DNA from: Gordonia namibiensis NBRC 108229 | Lineage (GTDB): Bacteria; Actinomycetota; Actinomycetes; Mycobacteriales; Mycobacteriaceae | DNA length: 41,740 nucleotides | Assembly: GCF_000298235.1 (NCBI RefSeq) | Contig: NZ_BAHE01000045.1 | Location: 1 to 41,740 of the forward strand | Direction: 5' to 3' | Notes under the pieces: generated by a model | What the model was told of the DNA's origin: nothing | Databases searched by the model: none | The model's input: the letters and a program-made list of their open reading frames with translations, nothing else | Made by a program: the position numbers and the translations under genes | Shown: in pieces, positions 26,916 through 35,860 of the stretch | Numbering within the stretch: position 1 is the first letter of the stretch | Layout of the letters: each line of letters opens with the position of its first letter

Positions 26916-26955
26916 AAAGTGCCAGAGCTGTTGTCGATTCGGGACGCGAGAACAA

Positions 26956-26995
26956 AACCGCCCCTGAGATCCATGGGTGGATCTCAGGGGCGGTT
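26956..26995 (-). terminator. Strong intrinsic terminator after glutamine synthetase gene
   Basis: AACCGCCCCTGAGATCC (26956-26972) pairs perfectly with its complement at 26979-26995. The A-T pair at 26973/26978 extends the stem to 18 bp around a tetraloop. On the minus strand the stem runs straight into TTTTGTT. It lies 24 bases after the stop of the type III glutamine synthetase gene and separates it from nitA. Confidence 0.92.
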
Positions 26996-27018
26996 CTCAA
27001 CAGGAGTCCCGCGAGACG

Positions 27019-29190
27019 TCAGAGAATGGTGAGCATCTCGTTGTAGGTGGGCAGCGGCCAGAGGTCGTCGGCGACGATCCCCTCCAGCGTGTCCGCGACC
27101 TCGCGCACCGCCGCCGTCGCCGGGATCAGTGTCTCGAGTGCGTACTTCGACTCCTCGTAGGTGCTGTCCCCGTGCATGCCGGCGATGCCCTCGTCGAGAG
27201 AGACGACGGCGTCGTGCAGCCGGCTGATCAGTTCGGTCAGTTCGCCGAGAAGCGGTGTGGGAGACTCGATCCCGGCCATCTTCAACGACGCCGCGGTGCC
27301 GGCCAGTTCGCCCTGGTAGCGGATCGCGGCGGGCATGATCATCGTCTTCGCGATCTCTGAGGTCTCCTTGGCCTCGACGAGGATGGTGAGGGCGTAGTAC
27401 TCGAAGATGACGTCCTCGCGGGCCTCGAGCTCGCGGGCCGACAGCACCCCGTACTTCTCGAAGATCTCGATGACGTCGTCCGAGGTGTACTCGGTGACGG
27501 CGTCGACGGTGGTGCGCAGGTTCTTCAGGCCGCGGGCGGCGGCTTCCTCCTGCCACTGGTCGGAGTATCCGTTGCCGTTGAAGATCACCGCACCGTGGGC
27601 GTTGATGATCTCCTGCAGCACCTTCTGGACGGCGTCGTTGAGGTCGGCGCCGTCGGCGAGGAGCTTCTCCAGCTCGGTGGAGATGTGGTCGATGGAATCG
27701 GCCAGGATGGTGTTGATCGCGACCATCGGATCGGAGATCGACTGATTGGAACCCGGTGCGCGGTACTCGAATCGGTTCCCGGTGAACGCGAACGGGCTGG
27801 TGCGGTTGCGGTCGCCCGGATCGGCCTTCAGCGGCGGCAGGGTGTCGACGCCGAGTTCGAGGACGCCGGCCGCCTTGGAGCCGGTGGCGCCGCCCTTGGC
27901 GATCTGCTCGAAGACGTCCATCAACTGCTCGCCGAGGAAGATCGAGATGATCGCCGGCGGAGCCTCGTTCGCGCCCAGACGATGATCGTTCGACGCCGAT
28001 GCGACGGCGGCACGCAGCAGGCCGCCATAGAGGTGGACGGCGCGGATGATCGCACCGCAGAAGGTGAGGAACTGCATGTTCTCGTGCGGGGTGTCGCCCG
28101 GGTTGAGCAGGTTGCCCTGATTGGCGTTGCCGAGCGAGAAGTTGACGTGCTTGCCCGAGCCGTTGACGCCGGAGAACGGCTTCTCGTGCAGCAGGCACTT
28201 CATCCCGTACTTCTCGGCGACCGCCTTCATGGTGGTCATCATCAGCTGCTGGTGATCGTGGGCCAACACCGAGCGCTCGAAGACCGGCGCGATCTCGAAC
28301 TGGCCGGGGGCGACCTCGTTGTGGCGGGTCTTGGCCGGGATGCCCTGCTTGAACAGCTCGCGGTCGAGTTCGATCATGAACGACAGCACACGTTCGGGGA
28401 TGGCGCCGAAGTAGTGGTCGTCGAATTCCTGACCCTTCGACGGCGGGGCGCCGAACAGGGTGCGGTTGGAGGTCATCAGGTCGGGGCGGGCGTAGAAGAA
28501 GTGCTCGTCGATCAGGAAGTACTCCTGCTCGGCGCCGGCGTAGGAGACGACGGTGTCGACGTCCTCGTGGCCGAAGAGCTTCAGCAGGCGCATCGCCTGC
28601 TTGCTCATGGCCTGCTGGCTGCGCAGGAGCGGGGTCTTCTTGTCCAGCGCCTCACCGGTCCACGAGATGAAGATCGTGGGGATGCACAGGGTGTTGCCGT
28701 TCGGGTTCTCCAGGATGTAGGCGGGGCTCGTCACGTCCCAGCCGGTGTAGCCGCGCGCCTCGAAGGTGCCGCGCAGACCGCCGTTGGGGAAGCTCGACGC
28801 GTCGGGCTCACCCTGCAGCAGGGTCTTGCCCGCGAACTCGGCGAGCGATGCACCGCTCGAATCGGGTTCGAGGAACGAGTCGTGCTTCTCCGCGGTGAAA
28901 CCCGTGAGCGGGTAGAAGACGTGCGCGTAGTGCGTTGCGCCCTTCTCGATGGCCCAGTCCTTCATCGCGACCGCGACGTAGTCGGCGAGGGTCGGGTCCA
29001 GCGGACAGCCGGTGTCGATGGTCGCCGCGACCGCCTTGAAGACGTGCTTCGGCAGGCGCTTCTTCATGACCGACAAGCTGAACACGTTGCGTCCGAAGGT
29101 GTCTGCCAACGGCTCGGTGAATCCGGGTGCCGACACCTCGTAGGTCGTCACGGCCTCGATGGCCTGACGGCGGGACATGCTGCCACTCAT
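27019..29190 (-). CDS. glnN: Type III glutamine synthetase (GlnN)
   Basis: 723 aa, ATP-dependent ligation of ammonia to glutamate. Length is that of the large type III enzymes (about 700-730 aa) rather than type I (about 470). Visible signatures are [11 protein letters not shown] (metal-binding glutamates), [50 protein letters not shown] and the C-terminal [16 protein letters not shown] 5 nt before the ATG is a clear ribosome-binding site. A GlnR-like box and a -10 element lie in the 190-bp upstream gap, and a strong terminator follows the gene, so it is probably a single-gene unit under nitrogen control. Confidence 0.95.
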   Translation of the reverse strand: MSGSMSRRQAIEAVTTYEVSAPGFTEPLADTFGRNVFSLSVMKKRLPKHVFKAVAATIDTGCPLDPTLADYVAVAMKDWAIEKGATHYAHVFYPLTGFTAEKHDSFLEPDSSGASLAEFAGKTLLQGEPDASSFPNGGLRGTFEARGYTGWDVTSPAYILENPNGNTLCIPTIFISWTGEALDKKTPLLRSQQAMSKQAMRLLKLFGHEDVDTVVSYAGAEQEYFLIDEHFFYARPDLMTSNRTLFGAPPSKGQEFDDHYFGAIPERVLSFMIELDRELFKQGIPAKTRHNEVAPGQFEIAPVFERSVLAHDHQQLMMTTMKAVAEKYGMKCLLHEKPFSGVNGSGKHVNFSLGNANQGNLLNPGDTPHENMQFLTFCGAIIRAVHLYGGLLRAAVASASNDHRLGANEAPPAIISIFLGEQLMDVFEQIAKGGATGSKAAGVLELGVDTLPPLKADPGDRNRTSPFAFTGNRFEYRAPGSNQSISDPMVAINTILADSIDHISTELEKLLADGADLNDAVQKVLQEIINAHGAVIFNGNGYSDQWQEEAAARGLKNLRTTVDAVTEYTSDDVIEIFEKYGVLSARELEAREDVIFEYYALTILVEAKETSEIAKTMIMPAAIRYQGELAGTAASLKMAGIESPTPLLGELTELISRLHDAVVSLDEGIAGMHGDSTYEESKYALETLIPATAAVREVADTLEGIVADDLWPLPTYNEMLTIL

Positions 29191-29268
29191 GGTTACTCCT
29201 GGTGTTTCTCGTCGACACCATCAGGTCGGCACGACGAAGTCGCTGGGTTCGCGATTGCGAGCGAGTCG

Positions 29269-29311
29269 ACGCTATGAGCTGGGTGTATGCGCCCCGTTGC
29301 CCCCGTGTGAC
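29269..29311 (-). promoter_or_regulatory. Glutamine synthetase promoter with GlnR-like box
   Basis: Reading leftward, GTCAC-N6-GCAAC (29311-29296) matches the actinobacterial GlnR pattern GTnAC-N6-GnAAC. The -10 candidate TAGCGT (29274-29269) lies downstream. With a start near 29262 the box is centred at about -41, a place used by activators, and the leader is about 72 nt. The remainder of the 190-bp gap to the GGT stop holds nothing else that I recognise. Confidence 0.55.
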
Positions 29312-29380
29312 GCTGAGGAAAACTGATGGCGCAGAGCGGATTCGTCCGTTCGGATGATCCCGCTCCCCGAGGTCAGCGGT

Positions 29381-31354
29381 TCACCGCAGCGTGGCGCCGT
29401 CGCCCATCACGGCACCCTCACGGCGCGGGTCGGCGCCGCCGATCCATCCGGAGTCGTGGCGCATGATCGCGCTGAGTCCGCTGGACTGTTCGTCGACGGA
29501 CACCTCTTCGCCGCGTTCGCGGAGACCCCGTACGAGGGGGTCGTTCGCGCCATCGTCGGTGATGTCGACCAGGGGATGTTCACCGCCGACGTTCGACGTC
29601 GGGGTGTTGGCGGAGCCGAAATCGATCATCGACACCGCCTGCTGCGGGTTCAGGCCCCAATCGAGCATTCCGACGAGCGTCTTGACGACGAACTGGATGA
29701 TGACCGATCCGCCCGGGGAACCCAGCGCGGCGACCACCTGCGCGGGGGCGCCATCGGTTCCGGGCTGCATCACCAGGGTCGGCGCCATCGACGAGCGCGG
29801 ACGCTTGCCGGGGGACACCCGGTTCGCGAGCAGTGCGCCGTCGTCGTCGCGCGGTTCGGCCGAGAAATCGGTGAGCTGATTGTTGAGCAGGAAGCCGTCG
29901 ACCATGTGATAGCTGCCGAACGCCGATTCGATGGTTGTCGTCATCGATGCGACGTTGCCGTAGCGGTCGGCGACGGTGATGTGGCTGGTGCCGTGTTCGG
30001 TCCCCGGATGCGAACCGAGCGGGACCGGCCCGAGGTCCCCGGCCGGTGCCTCACCCAGGGAGGAGTCGGGTTCGATCAGCCCGGCCCGCTCCTTCAGATA
30101 GGCGGGATCGAGCATGGTCTCGACGCCGCGCCCGGGCAGCGGAACGAAATCGGGGTCGGCGACGTACTTGTCGCGGTCGGCGTAGGCGAGTCGCTCGGCC
30201 TCGGTGATCAGGTGCACCGCAGCGGGATTCGGCCTGCCACCGTCTGCATCGAGCTCCGTGGGCCCCATCGTCGGCAGGTCGAAGTTCTCCAGGATGCCCA
30301 GCGTGGAGGCGACGGCGATGCCGCCCGACGACGGTCCGGGCATGGCGACGATCTGGCGGCCGCGGTACTCCGTCACGATGGGTTCGCGGGCGATCGCCCG
30401 GTAGTCGCGCAGGTCGTCGACGGTCATCAGGCTCGGCGTCATACCGCCGGCGGTGCTGCCCGCTTCGGCGACGATCGCCCGGGCGAGGGGGCCGTCGTAC
30501 ATCGCGTCGGCGCCGTCGGCGGCCAGAACGCCAAGGGTTTTGGCGTACGCCGGGTTGACCAGGTCGGTGCCCGCGGGCTTCGCCGTGCCCTCGCCGGTCA
30601 GGAAGTAGGTGCGGGCCTCCTCGTCGGCCTTCAGCTCCGGTGCGGAGGCGGCGATCGCCCCGGCCAGTCGTGGGCTGATCTCGAAACCGCTGTCCGCCAG
30701 GGTGATCGCCGGCTCGAACAGGTCGCGCCAGGCCTGCTTGCCGTACTCGCCGTGGACCATGTCGAGCATCCGCAGCACGCCGGGGACGCCGATCGATCGT
30801 CCCGACGCGCGGGCACTCGGTACGGGCGGCGCCGGGTCGGTCGGGGAGATCTGCGTCAGGTAGGTCTCGGTGGCGGCCGCGGGTGCCGTCTCGCGGCCGT
30901 CGAAGGCGCGCACCGTGTTCGACGCCGCGTCGTAGTAGAGGGCGAAGGCGCCGCCGCCGATACCCGACGACTGCGGTTCGACGAGCCCGAGCACCATCTG
31001 CGCGGCCACCAGGGCATCGGCCGCGGTGCCACCGTCGCGCAACACCTCGCAGGCCGCGCGGGTGGCCAGCGGATTGGCCGTCGCCGCGGCGTAGGTCCCG
31101 GTCCGGACCGGCTTCATCCCGCTGCGGTAACCCGATGCGATCTCGGGTCGGGTCGCGATGTCGGTGGGGGCGGCCGAGACCTCCTGGGCGTCGATGAGCT
31201 GGCCGTTCGGGATCTCCGCGCAGGTGACCGGCGCGGCGGACGGTTCGTCGGCGTCGGACCCGCACGAGGCGACGACCAGCGTGGCGGCGACCGCGACCAC
31301 CGTCAGCCGGAGGCCGCGGGATCCGAGATGATGACTTCCCCGACGGCGTCTCAT
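29381..31354 (-). CDS. ggt: Gamma-glutamyltranspeptidase lipoprotein
   Basis: 657 aa Ntn-hydrolase precursor. The basic N-terminus, a hydrophobic stretch and ASC with C31 make a lipoprotein signal. Self-cleavage is expected before T456 in GTSHITVADRYGN, giving a large and a small subunit; the nucleophile is that threonine. GSPGGSVIIQ and SSGIGGGAF are typical substrate-pocket segments. GGT hydrolyses gamma-glutamyl compounds such as glutathione or transfers the glutamyl group, here outside the cytoplasmic membrane. It follows an MFS gene by 16 bp, with GAGG before the ATG, so the two are probably one operon. Confidence 0.93.
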   Translation of the reverse strand: MRRRRGSHHLGSRGLRLTVVAVAATLVVASCGSDADEPSAAPVTCAEIPNGQLIDAQEVSAAPTDIATRPEIASGYRSGMKPVRTGTYAAATANPLATRAACEVLRDGGTAADALVAAQMVLGLVEPQSSGIGGGAFALYYDAASNTVRAFDGRETAPAAATETYLTQISPTDPAPPVPSARASGRSIGVPGVLRMLDMVHGEYGKQAWRDLFEPAITLADSGFEISPRLAGAIAASAPELKADEEARTYFLTGEGTAKPAGTDLVNPAYAKTLGVLAADGADAMYDGPLARAIVAEAGSTAGGMTPSLMTVDDLRDYRAIAREPIVTEYRGRQIVAMPGPSSGGIAVASTLGILENFDLPTMGPTELDADGGRPNPAAVHLITEAERLAYADRDKYVADPDFVPLPGRGVETMLDPAYLKERAGLIEPDSSLGEAPAGDLGPVPLGSHPGTEHGTSHITVADRYGNVASMTTTIESAFGSYHMVDGFLLNNQLTDFSAEPRDDDGALLANRVSPGKRPRSSMAPTLVMQPGTDGAPAQVVAALGSPGGSVIIQFVVKTLVGMLDWGLNPQQAVSMIDFGSANTPTSNVGGEHPLVDITDDGANDPLVRGLRERGEEVSVDEQSSGLSAIMRHDSGWIGGADPRREGAVMGDGATLR

Positions 31355-31370
31355 GGACCTCAGCGTACGG

Positions 31371-32744
31371 TCACCGCGCAGGGCGGACCGACCGAACGGC
31401 GATGCCCACCCCGATCACCGCGAGACAGGCGAAACCGAACGTCAGCAGTCGTGCCGACCCGACCGCGTCGGCGCCGAAGCTGACGAGCAGACCGGCCGCA
31501 GCCGACCCGACGGTGTTGGCGACCATCTGCACGGAGTTGATGCCCGCCGATGCGCGCGCGGCTTCGGCCTGGTCGTCGGTGATGCCCATGGCGGCGGTCG
31601 CGATGTGCGGGAAGGCCATGCCGATGCCCATGCCGGCGACGACGAGGCAGACATACCAGCCGGCGATCGCGATCGGTGCGGTCGAGGACTGGAGGAGGCC
31701 GTAACCGGCCAGGCCCGCGGCGAGGAATGCCGGCCCCGCGACGCGGGCGGCCGATGCCGAGCGGCCGTGGGCCCACGTGCTGCTGGCTATCTGCGCGACC
31801 GTCCACCCGGTCGACAGCGCAGCCGGCAGAAGACCCGCGGTGAAAGGTGACAGCCCGCCGACCTGCTGGCCGAACAACGGGAGGAAGGCCTCGGCGGTCG
31901 ACCCGGCCGCCAACACCGCGATCGAGAGATAGATCCACTTGAGGGGATTGCCCACCGAATAGGTGAGACGGGGGAGCAGGCCGGTGTCACCGCGTCGATC
32001 GACGGCCACGAACCCGAGCAGGGCGAGCAACGCGACACCGCCGAGAACCACGACCGCCGTCGTCGAACCGGAGATCGCGGCCACCGAGACCGCCCCGGCT
32101 GCGACGGTCACCGCCGCCAGCGATGCCCATGGCAACGGGTGCCGGTCGCCGGAGCCGCGACCGCGCGGCAGCACCCGGGCGGCCACCGCGGCGATGGCCA
32201 GCGTGACGACGGTCAGGAACCAAAAGGAGCCCCGCCACAGTCCGACCTCGGCGAACATGCCGCCGATCGCCGGACCCACGATGTTGCCGACACCCCACAT
32301 CGCCGAGATCATCGCCACGGCCCGGCCCCAGATGCGCTGCGGCAGGGCGATCTGCACGACCGCGAACGCCAGGCCGGTGAGAAGTCCGCCGCCGAGTCCC
32401 TGGATCAGCCTGCCGACCAACAGGATCGGCATGGTCGGGGTGAGCGCGCAGACCAGTGAACCCGCGGCGAACGCGGAGAACCCGATCAGATAGGCGCCCC
32501 GGGCGCCGAACTGGGCCAGCGCGCGCGTCACCAACATCGACGCCACGACGGAGGCGATCAGGAAGACCGTGACGACCCAGGCGTAGAACTGTTCGCCGCC
32601 GATGTCGGCGACGGTGCTGGGCAGCGAGGCCGAGGTGAGGAAGGTGTTGATGGCGAAGACGAGGATGCCGCCGGCGAAGACCGACACCGCGGCGCGGTGT
32701 TCACGGGCGAGTAGTTCGGACCATCCGCCCGTTGACGTCGACAC
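31371..32744 (-). CDS. MFS transporter upstream of ggt
   Basis: 457 aa polytopic membrane protein with about 12-14 hydrophobic helices. The loop 2-3 region (RALAQFGARGAYLIG) and the motif-C-like GVGNIVGPAIGG mark the major facilitator superfamily, drug:H+ antiporter type. GTG start. It is likely co-transcribed with the GGT lipoprotein gene (16-bp gap), so transport of glutamyl or amino-acid-like compounds is possible, but the sequence does not give a substrate. Confidence 0.88.
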   Translation of the reverse strand: MSTSTGGWSELLAREHRAAVSVFAGGILVFAINTFLTSASLPSTVADIGGEQFYAWVVTVFLIASVVASMLVTRALAQFGARGAYLIGFSAFAAGSLVCALTPTMPILLVGRLIQGLGGGLLTGLAFAVVQIALPQRIWGRAVAMISAMWGVGNIVGPAIGGMFAEVGLWRGSFWFLTVVTLAIAAVAARVLPRGRGSGDRHPLPWASLAAVTVAAGAVSVAAISGSTTAVVVLGGVALLALLGFVAVDRRGDTGLLPRLTYSVGNPLKWIYLSIAVLAAGSTAEAFLPLFGQQVGGLSPFTAGLLPAALSTGWTVAQIASSTWAHGRSASAARVAGPAFLAAGLAGYGLLQSSTAPIAIAGWYVCLVVAGMGIGMAFPHIATAAMGITDDQAEAARASAGINSVQMVANTVGSAAAGLLVSFGADAVGSARLLTFGFACLAVIGVGIAVRSVRPAR

Positions 32745-32824
32745 CGTCTGAAGGAATATCGGACCCGGCGACGGGGGTCAAATCGGTAGGCCGTGTCCCG
32801 CGCCCGGAAGCGGTACCGACCGCA

Positions 32825-32830
32825 TAGTGT
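32825..32830 (+). promoter_or_regulatory. -10 element TAGTGT for SRPBCC gene
   Basis: TAGTGT (TANNNT) lies 54 nt before the GTG at 32885. A transcript from here would have a leader of about 48 nt ending in GGGGTAGAGC, a plausible ribosome-binding site. Confidence 0.4.
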
Positions 32831-32884
32831 CGATCGGGAACAGCACGGCCACACCGGGCCGGGCACGCGAGAACGGGGTAGAGC

Positions 32885-33325
32885 GTGGGAGTGGTACGTC
32901 ATCAGGCCATGGTCGATGCGCCTCGGGACAAGGTCTTCCAGTATGTCGACGGGTACCAGAACGTTCCCGAGTACCTGATGGGGGTGACCCGCTTCGAGCC
33001 GCGGACCGAGCAGACCCAGGGTCTGGGCTCCGTCTTCGAGCTGACGATCGACGTCGGTCCGAAGAAGCTCAAGTCGGTCGTGGAATGCACCCGGTACGTC
33101 GTCGACGAACTGATCGAACTCAAGGCGATCGAGGGTTTCCAGGCCGACACCACCTGGCGGTTCCTCGACGCTAACAAGGGCACCGAACTGCAGGTGGAGT
33201 TCAGCTACACCCTGCCCGGCGGCATCGCGGGTCGAGTGCTCGGTGGCATCGTCGGGCCGTTCGCCGCCCAGGCCATCAAGCACACGGAGGCCACCATCGC
33301 GAAGAACGTGGTCGCCGGGGGCTGA
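32885..33325 (+). CDS. SRPBCC / polyketide cyclase-like protein
   Basis: 146 aa helix-grip fold protein. The N-terminal strand and helix (VRHQAMVDAPRDKVFQYVDG), the YQNVPEYL segment and a long C-terminal helix ending HTEATIAKNVVAGG are family-typical. The cavity binds hydrophobic ligands; no catalytic residues are evident. It has no clear operon partner: divergent from the MFS gene upstream and tail-to-tail (7-bp gap) with the DHA2 transporter gene. GTG start. Confidence 0.78.
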   Translation: MGVVRHQAMVDAPRDKVFQYVDGYQNVPEYLMGVTRFEPRTEQTQGLGSVFELTIDVGPKKLKSVVECTRYVVDELIELKAIEGFQADTTWRFLDANKGTELQVEFSYTLPGGIAGRVLGGIVGPFAAQAIKHTEATIAKNVVAGG

Positions 33326-33332
33326 GCACGTT

Positions 33333-34961
33333 TCACGTCCCGGTGACCCCGTCGGCGGTGTCGTCGCCGTGCGCGACGACCCGGTTCGGCAGGTTCCTCG
33401 AGAAGAGCAGCGCCAGCACGAGCAGCACGAACACGATGAACAGGGCCTGCTGGATCGCGGCGACCTGCGCGTCGGCGTAGGCCTCCGACACGGCCTGCGC
33501 GGCGGACTCCGAGCCGCCGGAGTCCAGGACCAGGGTGCGTGCCTGATCCGCTGAGATGATGGGCACCCCGGCGTCGTCGACGGTGGAGACGATCTGCTGT
33601 TGCTCTGTGGCGGACAGTGATTCGGTGTCGCCGACGGTGGAGAGGAAACCCGACGACAGCAGGAGGATGAACACCGAACCGGCGACCGCCGTACCGAACG
33701 ACGAGCCGAGGTTCTGGAAGGTGCCCTGTAGTCCGCCGACCTCGGAGGTGTCCTTCTCCTCGACCGCGGACATGTTGACGTTGCCGAGCTGGGAGGCGAG
33801 GAGGCCGAAACCTGCTCCGACGACGAACATCCCGATGGCAAAGGCCACACTTCGCAGGTCGACTCCGACGGCGGCGATCACGAAGAGGACGCCCAGGGCC
33901 ATGATGATCTGCCCGCCGCGGGCGATGAAGCGGGCGGAGCGTCGTGCGGTGAGCCAGGATCCGAGGATCGAGAACAGCACGAGCCCTACCGATAGCGGTA
34001 GGATCTTGACCCCGGTCTGCAGTGCATCACGTCCTTGCATCGTCTGCAGGTAGACCGGCACCACGAAGAACAGCGCGGCGATCGCGAAGTACTGGGCCAG
34101 GAATCCGCCGAGGCCGCTGCGCAGCGCGGGGATCCGCAGCAATTCGACGCGGAGCAGTGGTTGCCGGCCGGTACGGGCGAGCGTGCGTTGACGGTCGACG
34201 AACAGCCACAGCACGACCACGCCGATCAGCAGCAGATAAGCGACCGGGGATACGCCCAGCGGGGCGATCTCGGTGTCGCCGAGCTCCGGCGGGTGCTGCG
34301 GCTTCAACCATCCCCAGGTCTTCGACTGCAACACTCCGTAGACGATGAGGGCCAGGCCGCCGGCGGATGCGAGGACGCTGAGCGGGTCTATTCGTACGTC
34401 GCGGTCGCGCTCGACGTCGTGGATGAGGCCCGCCGCGAACAGGACGACGACCATCACCACGGTCTCGGCGACGAAGACGTAACGCCACGAGGCGTAGGTG
34501 GTCATCAGACCGCCGAGCAACGGGCCGACGGCGGCGGCGAGTCCGGTCACCGCGCCGAGGACCGAGAAGGCGGTGACCCGGGCCTTTCCGGTGTAATTGA
34601 TGGCGGCCAGGGAGGCGATCGCCGGTATCACGAGTACCGCGCCGAGCCCCTCGACGAGGGACCAGCCCAGCATGAGGACGGTCAGGTTGGGGCTCAAAGC
34701 CGTCGTCAAGGAACCGATCCCGTAGATGACGGCACCGATCTTGAAGGCCCGCGCGCGGCCCATGAGGTCGCCGAGTTTGCCACCGGTCAACATGAACGCC
34801 GCCATCGTGAGGGCGTAGAAGGTGATCGCGGCCTGCATGCCGGTGATCGAGGTGTCGAGATCGGCTGCCACGACCGAGATCGACACGTTCATGACGGTGC
34901 TGTCGAGCACCATCACGAACTGGGAGACCGCGAGGATGACGATGACCGACCACGAACGCAT
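33333..34961 (-). CDS. DHA2-family MFS exporter (EmrB/QacA type)
   Basis: 542 aa with about 14 hydrophobic helices. The N-terminus shows the FVMVLDSTVMNVSI segment (motif D1 of 14-helix exporters), the GGKLGDLMGRARAFKIG loop (motif A) and GPLLGGLMTTYASWRYVF (motif C). It ends in a large extracytoplasmic loop and a last helix, as in EmrB/QacA. Proton-driven export of drugs or hydrophobic metabolites is the family role. It lies 55 bp downstream of the TetR gene on the same strand, so it is likely co-transcribed with and controlled by that regulator. Confidence 0.9.
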   Translation of the reverse strand: MRSWSVIVILAVSQFVMVLDSTVMNVSISVVAADLDTSITGMQAAITFYALTMAAFMLTGGKLGDLMGRARAFKIGAVIYGIGSLTTALSPNLTVLMLGWSLVEGLGAVLVIPAIASLAAINYTGKARVTAFSVLGAVTGLAAAVGPLLGGLMTTYASWRYVFVAETVVMVVVLFAAGLIHDVERDRDVRIDPLSVLASAGGLALIVYGVLQSKTWGWLKPQHPPELGDTEIAPLGVSPVAYLLLIGVVVLWLFVDRQRTLARTGRQPLLRVELLRIPALRSGLGGFLAQYFAIAALFFVVPVYLQTMQGRDALQTGVKILPLSVGLVLFSILGSWLTARRSARFIARGGQIIMALGVLFVIAAVGVDLRSVAFAIGMFVVGAGFGLLASQLGNVNMSAVEEKDTSEVGGLQGTFQNLGSSFGTAVAGSVFILLLSSGFLSTVGDTESLSATEQQQIVSTVDDAGVPIISADQARTLVLDSGGSESAAQAVSEAYADAQVAAIQQALFIVFVLLVLALLFSRNLPNRVVAHGDDTADGVTGT

Positions 34962-35016
34962 CGCGGAACTCCCCTCAGCTGGAAAGTGATCCGACGATTG
35001 TCGCAGCCGGGAGCCG

Positions 35017-35709
35017 TCAGCGCGGCGGATCGAGCATCGGGACGAGGAACCGTCTCGCGATGTCGGCCAACTGGGCGTCGTCGGTGATGTCGACGACGCG
35101 ACTCGGCACGGTGAGGAACGACGCCGAGATACGCACCATCATCTCGGCCACGATCTCGATGTCGAGGTCCTCGGAGATGTTGCCCGCCAACTGTTCTCGT
35201 CGTAGTTGAGCGGCCACGAACTGTTGCACGACGGAGAGCAGGAGGCCGTCGTCGCCGATCATCGATTCGATGAGCATGCTCGACTCGGAGTCGGCCATCC
35301 CGCTGATCAGGGGGTTGCTCGCGACGGCCCGCAATGATCCGACAAATCCGACGACCACGCGCTCGGCCACCGTCTGCGCGGCCGGGATGTCGGTGCGGAA
35401 CTGGTCGAAGTAGCGCCGGAACTCGCGCAGCACCACCTCGTCGACCAAAGCGTCCTTGGTGGCGAACTTCCGGTAGAGGGTCACCCGCGTGACGCCCGCG
35501 TTCTTCGCGACCTTCTCCATCGGGGTCCGCTGGATGCCGAGTCGGCAGAAGAGGTCGAAGGCGGCGTCGAGAAGACGTTCGGCCGTCGGGTCGGATTCGG
35601 TGTCGGTGGGGTTCACGGACCCGAGGAACGCGCGGTGGATCACCGAGCTCGACGACGAACCGACCGGCATCAAGCCCGGACCGGGGATGTCCGCAGCGGA
35701 CGACGGCAT
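35017..35709 (-). CDS. lcpR: TetR-family regulator, LcpR-like
   Basis: 230 aa from ATG 35709, chosen because AAGGGA lies 9 nt upstream; a GTG at 35790 would extend the protein through 27 residues without domain character. The HTH (GIQRTPMEKVAKNAGVTRVT, then LYRKFATKDALVDE) is clear, and the rest is helical. It is divergent from lcp. In Gordonia polyisoprenivorans VH2 a TetR regulator, LcpR, encoded beside lcp controls rubber degradation; the assignment here rests on that position. It probably also controls the exporter gene downstream. Confidence 0.78.
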   Translation of the reverse strand: MPSSAADIPGPGLMPVGSSSSSVIHRAFLGSVNPTDTESDPTAERLLDAAFDLFCRLGIQRTPMEKVAKNAGVTRVTLYRKFATKDALVDEVVLREFRRYFDQFRTDIPAAQTVAERVVVGFVGSLRAVASNPLISGMADSESSMLIESMIGDDGLLLSVVQQFVAAQLRREQLAGNISEDLDIEIVAEMMVRISASFLTVPSRVVDITDDAQLADIARRFLVPMLDPPR

Positions 35710-35792
35710 CGGCGATTCCCTTCGGTGTGGCGATCGATCTGCCCGGATCAACGATCGCAAATCCGAGAATGTCGGTGTGTCCTGAGTCACTC

Positions 35793-35840
35793 GATGTTAT
35801 CAAGGATACAAGGTTACGAAGATTGTCACATTGATACATC
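35793..35840. promoter_or_regulatory. lcp/lcpR intergenic operator candidates
   Basis: The region is AT-rich. A dyad TATC-AAG-GATA (35798-35808) lies over a leftward -10 candidate, TATCCT (35808-35803). The longer arms GATGTTATCAA (35793-35803) and TTGATACATC (35831-35840) are inverted copies apart from one extra base. GATACA in the right arm (35833-35838) could serve as the lcp -10. The arms thus flank both start sites, as expected for a TetR operator. Confidence 0.52.
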
Positions 35841-35860
35841 GGACTGAACGGGACGGGGCC

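Noticed and set aside
27595..31483. Long plus-strand frames across glutamine synthetase and GGT
   Set aside because: Antisense shadows of genes with complete catalytic motifs.
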